A stretch of DNA of 64,000 bases, from contig JAWZSP010000002.1 of the NCBI GenBank assembly GCA_034401135.1, forward strand, positions 2,356,001 to 2,420,000, written 5' to 3'. Of this stretch, positions 58,786 through 64,000 are shown in pieces. How positions within the stretch are numbered: the stretch's first letter is position 1; every line of letters starts with the position of its first letter. This stretch comes from Volutella citrinella. Taxonomy: Eukaryota > Ascomycota > Sordariomycetes > Hypocreales > Nectriaceae. Position numbers and translations under genes: made by a program. The notes under the pieces are model-generated. The model saw only the letters and a list, made by a program, of their open reading frames with translations, did not search any database and was not told where the DNA came from.

Positions 58786-60541
58786 ATGCCACCCAAGCAA
58801 AAAGGCAGCTCCAAGGCCACTGTCCCCGAGCCCAAAGGTCAGTAGCTACCGACACATTCAGGGAGCCTGCTCCTACTGCTTCCCAGCCCTTGAAACGCCT
58901 TGCCTTGTACCTGTTGCGCTGACACTCTAGCTCTCCGATCAACAGCTTCGTCCGAGCAACAACCCCAAACAGTCGGCCAGCGTTCGCAGCTCCGCGTCTT
59001 CCAGACCAACCCGGCAGAGAAGCGGCGCCAGGAGGTCGGCATAGCGGGCCTAACCACCGCCGAGAAGAAGACGTTTGTGCACGCCAACCTCGTCCTCCCC
59101 ATCGCCAACCGCCGTATCCCGCTCTCCAACAAGACCGAGCGCGAGTACTGGAAGACTGTCACCAAGGAGGGCCTGCCCATCCGCCGCCTCTCCCGCAACA
59201 GTCCGTACTCGTGGGGCAACGACCGCTCCGGTCGGGACATTGCTACTTACTCGCCCGCCGAGCTCCAACAGCGCACCGCCAAACACGCCCGCCTCACGGC
59301 GCTACAGATCCAGCACCGTCGCTTCCTCAGCAGGCGGGACCGCGACCCTCAGGGCGTCACCGACAAGGATATCGAGGAGGAGAAGACCCGAAGGAAGACC
59401 ATGGCTGCGCTGAAGCGGTATCTCTATGGGGAGATTACGGGGTCGCTGGCTCAGGACCCGGAGTGGGATGATGTCGTGCCCATTCCCCAGAATGAGCCCG
59501 AGGGCGCCCTCGCGCAGATTGCATACCCGGACGACTATGCCGAGGGTACGTCTGTTTAGACATGAATTCTCCCTCCCCGTCCCTCGGTTCGGGAGCAATC
59601 ATGTCTGCACTTGATTCCTCATCATCCTTTGGTGTATCTAGACTGACGTCGGCGTAGCCGTCTCGTACCTGCGGGCCGTCATGGCTGCGGAAGAGTGTTC
59701 GCAACGATGCATGCGTCTCACAGAGCATGTCATCTCTATGAATCCTGCCCACTACACCGTCTGGCTGTACCGCTTCAAAATCATCTCCGTGTTGAAACTG
59801 TCCATTCCAGATGAGATCGCCTGGCTCAACCAGGTCGCCCTCGCGAACCTGAAGAATTACCAGATATGGAACCACCGCCAGCTCCTCATGGATTATTACT
59901 ACCCACTCATCGAGGAGGAGGGCTCCGTTGTCCGCAACCTGGCCCGATCCGAAACGTCCTTCATCACCCGCATGCTGGCCGAGGACGCCAAAAACTACCA
60001 CGTCTGGTCGTACCGCCAGTACCTTGTTGGCAAGCTTTTCATGTGGACCGCCAGCGAGCTGGGCTCGACGCAGAACCTCATTGAGGACGATGTCCGCAAC
60101 AACTCGGCCTGGTCACACCGTTTCTACCTCGTCTTCTCCGACCCGACCGCATCTACAGAAGGATCCGGCACCACCGAACACGACCCCAAGATACCCGAAG
60201 AGACCCTGGACCGCGAGATCGCCTACGCCAAGGAGAAGATCGCCCTCGCGCCGCAGAACCAGTCGGCTTGGAACTATCTGCTCGGCGTGCTCGCCAAGGG
60301 CGGTCGCAAGGTGAGCTCGGTCCAGGAGTTCGCAGAACAGTACGTCACCGGGCTCGGTGAGGAAACGGAGGACGTACGCAGCTCCCACGCTCTGGATCTG
60401 CTTGCCAAGGCGTATCATGAGAACAACGACTTGAGCAAGGCGAGATTGTGCCTGGAGCGGCTCAGTGACAAGTGGGACCCTGTACGAGAAGGTTACTGGA
60501 AGTACAGGCTGGAGCAGCTCAAGGCAACCGATACTGCTTGA
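58786..60541 (+). CDS. RAM2: Farnesyl/geranylgeranyltransferase alpha subunit with N-terminal extension
   Basis: This is the common alpha subunit of protein farnesyltransferase and geranylgeranyltransferase I, which with a beta subunit lipidates CAAX proteins. My model (58786-58837, 58931-59545, 59658-60541) gives 516 aa. The canonical portion runs from about residue 190 (DPEWDDVVPIP) and contains the prenyltransferase-alpha repeats NPAHYTVWLYR, NYQIWNHRQ, NYHVWSYRQ and NNSAWSHR. A 112-nt intron sits between YAEA and VSYLRAVM. The first 174 residues are basic, Arg- and Lys-rich and not part of the usual protein; I do not recognise them. An in-frame ATG at 59401 in a strong context (ACCATGG) would give a normal 342-aa subunit. 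The core call is firm; the start is uncertain. It is convergent with ERG12. Confidence 0.88.
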
Positions 60542-61031
60542 GTGTACATGCCTGAGCAATGAGCATAGGTTGGATGAATTATCGGCACAGAAGGCAAGCC
60601 GTTAGCCAGTCAATGATGAAACCATATATTCACTATTCGTTCCGTTTATTCGTGCAGTAGTTGCGCCGCATGTCCAGATCCTACCTCAGAAAAGGTCGAC
60701 TTGGACTGAAATTCAGTTTCGCCGGAACAACAGATATGCCTTTCATCAAATCAACGTAATAGAATTTGAATTCGTAACGCATTAAAAAAATTAAAAAGAC
60801 ATGTATGTAGTTAACCCAATCGTGAATGCCTAGCCCAACCCGAATGCACCTTTCTCCACGTTGATTGCCCTGAGATGCCTACAGTTCTGCGATGGCTTTC
60901 AGCACACCACATGACGGCAATCGGGTTGTCGTCCTATATTACACCTTGGAATGTTTTCAGCCCTGGCGGCGCCGCTGAGCACTGTCGAGTGTAAGCATGG
61001 CCAAGTCGAATCAGCTGGGGCTTACTCGCTT
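60542..61031. other. Convergent 3' flank, RAM2 / ERG12
   Basis: About 490 bases between converging genes, AT-rich, with a short A-rich run near 60785. I see no gene. Confidence 0.6.
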
Positions 61032-62595
61032 TCAACACTCGCTTTCAACACGCCAGAATTTCCATCCTTCGCGTTCACCACCATCCCCGTAAACACCCAC
61101 AAGCTTGTCCACCCCTTCAGTGCCCTCGGCATTGAGGAATTTCTCCACGTCAATCTCCATGCCACCCTCATCATCTTCTTCTGTTCCATTCTTCAGGACA
61201 GCTGGCCAAAGTACGCCGACGCCATCTCCACCAAGTATCGTCTCAAATTTGGCATAATTCTCGGCCTCTAGTTGCTGTTCCAGCTTCACTAGCTTTTCAT
61301 GAGGGGCGCCGGGTCGCAGAAGGGTAATGGAGCAACCACCGCCTCCGGCACCGGTGAGCTTCGTCCAGCCCAAGTTTTCGTGGTCCACGAGCTCCCTCAC
61401 TCGCTCCAGCCTGGGGTGGGAGACACCAAGCGAAACCAGCAGTCCGTGGTTGATGGTCATAAGCTCGCCAAGCCGCCTGAGAGAGTCCTCGTCCTTGTTG
61501 TCGAAGTCGTCATCCGCAATCATTTCGGCTGCTGCGGCAGTAACCTTGTCCATAGCATCCAGCACCGTTCCAATCAGCTTTGGATGCTGTCCCTTAATCT
61601 TGGCCACCTTGCCGACCTCGTGCGCCGTAGATTTGGATTGCTTGGTATCCACCAGCAATAACGGCAGTTCGGGGAAGTCCCAGAGTGGACGCACCGATGG
61701 GGGCCTGGAGTAGTCGGTGCGCTGGAAGACCACTGCCTTGCCCTGGGTCGCAACGGTATTATCCACGCCCGACGGGTTGCCATGGATGCACATTTCCGAG
61801 ACGAAGGCCCAGCGGTTGATTCTCTCTACCTGAAGTCGCGCCTCGTCGGCCGGTTGGTCGGGGTGAGGTCCTGACAGAGCTCGAAGCTGGAGCAGGAGAG
61901 CAGCCGCGAGACAGACAGAGATCGAGGCACTGCTACCCAAGCCTGCGCCGATTGGGATTGTTGATCGTAAAGTGTATTGGCAGCCGGGGAATGAGGGCCA
62001 TCCAAGCGACATGAAGAGGTAGAGAAAAGCGGACGCCGAGCTGCAGTGGACTCTGCGAATCTCCTCCGGTCGATCAGGAGAGACGGCGGCAATGTGAGGT
62101 TGAAGTGCTTCGACGAATTCCGGTTCGAGCTCGGTGACCAAGGAGTAGTATGATTTCTTCTTCTCGGGGTTCTGGAATGTTTCCCAGGGCAGTTCGTCGA
62201 TATTCCAGGTGTGGACCAGGTCGATGTCGGGGAATCGTAGCTGGACGGTTCGTCGAGACTTGGAGAGAGTGGTGACATGTAGGTATGAGCGCAGAGAAAT
62301 GGCTGCGGCAATGGCTGCCTTCGAATCCAGAGTCGTCAGTATGAATAACGAGCAATTGAGGGGGGCTTCAGTAGTGGCATACCTTGCCGTGCACAACAGA
62401 GTGCTCGCCAAAGACAATGACCTTTCCTGGCGCCGACACCATGAAGGGCGGCGCCATAGGGTTGGAATTCCTGCGCTCCATCCTTAACCGGTCGCCTATT
62501 CCGGAGCCGTTGATGTACGAGGCATCCACACCATTGCCATTGACGGTGTTGTGGCCGTTGGTGCCGTTGCCCATCTTTGGGTTTTGCGAAGGCAT
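61032..62595 (-). CDS. ERG12: Mevalonate kinase
   Basis: This GHMP-family kinase phosphorylates mevalonate in the route to isoprenoids, sterols and prenyl groups, in the cytosol. Exons 62595-62383 and 62318-61032 give 499 aa. The N-terminal substrate region APGKVIVFGEHSVVHGK spans the end of exon 1. The ATP-binding motif PIGAGLGSSAS is at about 193-203, the probable catalytic Asp is in HGNPSGVDN (about 257), and the C-terminal GHMP glycine loop LTGAGGGGCS is at about 392-401. The N-terminal 45 residues are Asn/Gly-rich and the C-terminal end is acidic, both low-complexity. It is convergent with RAM2, whose reaction uses a downstream product of this pathway. Confidence 0.95.
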
Positions 62596-64000
62596 TCGGA
62601 CGCAGCAGGGTGTGTCGTGCGTCCTGCAAAAGCGATGCGAAATCGCTGCTCGCCGAGCGCCGGTGCTCCCTGTCGTTCAGGGGCGCTGAGGTTCTAGGGA
62701 TTCCTCCTGGGTGGTTTTGGACTCGACTGCCTCTTTCTTGGTATATCGTGCGAACCTTGAATGGTCGAGTATCGTCAGGACACAGAATCGAAAGATGCGC
62801 TCGAGGATGGTTGGTCTGTTGCTGTTGCTGTTGGTTCGCAGTGTTGCAGGGGAGTAGATTGGTCTAAGCGAGATGTCGTGGAATTTGTGTACTAGCAGAT
62901 GCTAGCTGTACGGGGCAGCAGCAGGAAGGAAAGGGGAAGGGCGACGAGTTAAGAGTCCACGGATGTTAATCAAAAGTCATGAGCCGTGCGACGACTTAGT
63001 GGCTTGTCTCCAAAGGTTGTCTACCTTAGTGTGTCGTGTCAAGCAAACAACCCCCCGCACTTTCCCATGAGCGGCGTTTCTAGGAGGGCGTGTCGTACCT
63101 GCCTCTGCCTCTGCACGTCCGGTGCCAGGGAGGTGGGACACGGTGGGAGGGATGCAGGAGGATGGGAGGTGGCGCGTGCCCAGAAGAGGAAAAGGTCGGC
63201 TAGGCACAATCCACAGATAGGTGGATAATCGATATGAAGCAAAGGCAGGCTGAACGGCGTGGTTGCCACAGGGCCTTTTTTCTCACCTCTGGCCGACCTA
63301 ACAGGGGGCCACGGGTGATTTAAAGGGGGAGGAGCGTAGGTAGCGACCCCAACAAGAGAAGCGCAGGTGACCCGTCGCGTTCGGGTGAGTTTAAGAGATC
63401 AGGTTCGGGTCGTTTTAGACCATCGGGAGGGGACGTGAGTAATGATAGACCGCCAATTGGAAGAAACAAGTGGCGGTCTAGTTCCCCATCGCCAGACCTA
63501 TGCTGGAAGCAGTGGCCAGGTTTTACCCTACTGGAACTCCCGATTTGCCCGCTGAGGGCAGGGGCATGACGGCAGCTGGGCACGGGACGGTAACGCAAAG
63601 CCATTGCCTCAGCTCCATGAAAGTTAATTATTAGAATAGCACTCGCGCATGGCTAGCTGGCTTTTTCAGCGCACCGTACGCACGCTGCCAGTCTGTTCAG
63701 GGCCTAATGAGTGGCTTGGGTGCCTCCGCCTCGAAAGACACGCAAGAGAAGGGATACAATCACCGGAGTACGCGACGGGGATCAGCGCCGATGACGAAAA
63801 TGAGGATGCCCGAACTGGACATACATGGTGGGTGGCAGGCAGGCGCAGAGCAGCCGCATTGCGCATTGTGGAGGGGCTCGAGTTGGACGAGGCCAGGGGC
63901 GATCCCCACCAAGATTGACGCGAGGGACGTACTCGTATGCTGGGAGCTGGTGCGAGGCGCAACTTGGTTACTACCATAGCCCACCACAACTTGTAAGGTA
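62596..64000. other. ERG12 upstream region to window end
   Basis: About 1.4 kb upstream of ERG12 with no gene I recognise. Open frames overlap on both strands and none carries familiar sequence. A gene beginning beyond the right edge cannot be excluded. Confidence 0.5.

Noticed and set aside
58900..59559. Separate 219-aa gene ending at 59559 before RAM2
   Set aside because: Its C-terminal part (DPEWDDVVPIP onward) is the normal N-terminus of prenyltransferase alpha, and a phase-correct intron joins it to the RAM2 body.
1..64000. CRISPR arrays, insertion sequences, LTR or terminal-inverted-repeat transposons, RIP-degraded repeats
   Set aside because: I saw no spaced direct repeats, no transposase or reverse transcriptase sequence, no paired long terminal repeats and no long AT-rich C-to-T-mutated tract. 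A self-alignment dot plot would settle this.

Overview
This window looks like nuclear DNA from a filamentous ascomycete, most likely a sordariomycete close to Hypocreales. The evidence is short introns (about 49-112 nt) with GT...AG ends and CTAAC/CTGAC-like branch points, C-ending codons, monocistronic genes on both strands, and a fully fungal housekeeping gene set. The order-level placement rests on remembered family resemblance and is an inference. I see no transposon, CRISPR array, rRNA gene or convincing tRNA.

Layout. 1-11372 holds no gene I can recognise. From 11 to 29 kb come ZW10 (Dsl1 tethering complex, minus), an Sdd3-like M16C metallopeptidase (plus), the CAAX protease STE24 (minus), taxilin (minus) and the mitochondrial presequence protease CYM1 (plus). 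From 32 to 41 kb come ornithine decarboxylase (plus), RAD16 (minus) and RAD7 (plus). From 41 to 54 kb come a secreted class-3 lipase (minus), mitochondrial ribosomal protein bL34m (minus), a GrpB/UPF0157 protein (minus), a dynamin-like GTPase (plus), an NmrA/isoflavone-reductase-like protein (minus), a secreted GH24 T4-type lysozyme (minus) and a 59-aa microprotein candidate with a TATA box (plus). From 54 to 63 kb come an NAT9-like acetyltransferase (minus), mitochondrial methionyl-tRNA synthetase (minus), an NTF2/Mtr2-like protein (plus), prenyltransferase alpha subunit RAM2 with a long N-terminal extension (plus) and mevalonate kinase ERG12 (minus). All exon models were built by hand from splice signals; every one keeps an open frame and a total length divisible by three.

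How the genes relate. RAD16 and RAD7, the two partners of the global-genome nucleotide excision repair complex of yeast, sit head to head across an 872-bp shared promoter. ERG12, RAM2 and STE24 act at successive points of the isoprenoid and CAAX-protein pathway (mevalonate phosphorylation, farnesylation, AAX cleavage), and ERG12 and RAM2 are convergent neighbours. CYM1, bL34m and MetRS serve mitochondria. Most other neighbours have no evident functional link.

Most noteworthy: the divergent RAD7-RAD16 pair; a RAD7 start codon that appears to be split by an intron (AT|G), so the unspliced message reads AUG-UAA; a tryptophan-rich acidic insert in ZW10 resembling the COPI-binding lasso of yeast Dsl1; the RAM2 extension; a roughly 1.1-kb AUG-free region upstream of ODC; the T4-type lysozyme; and the 11-kb gene-free left flank.
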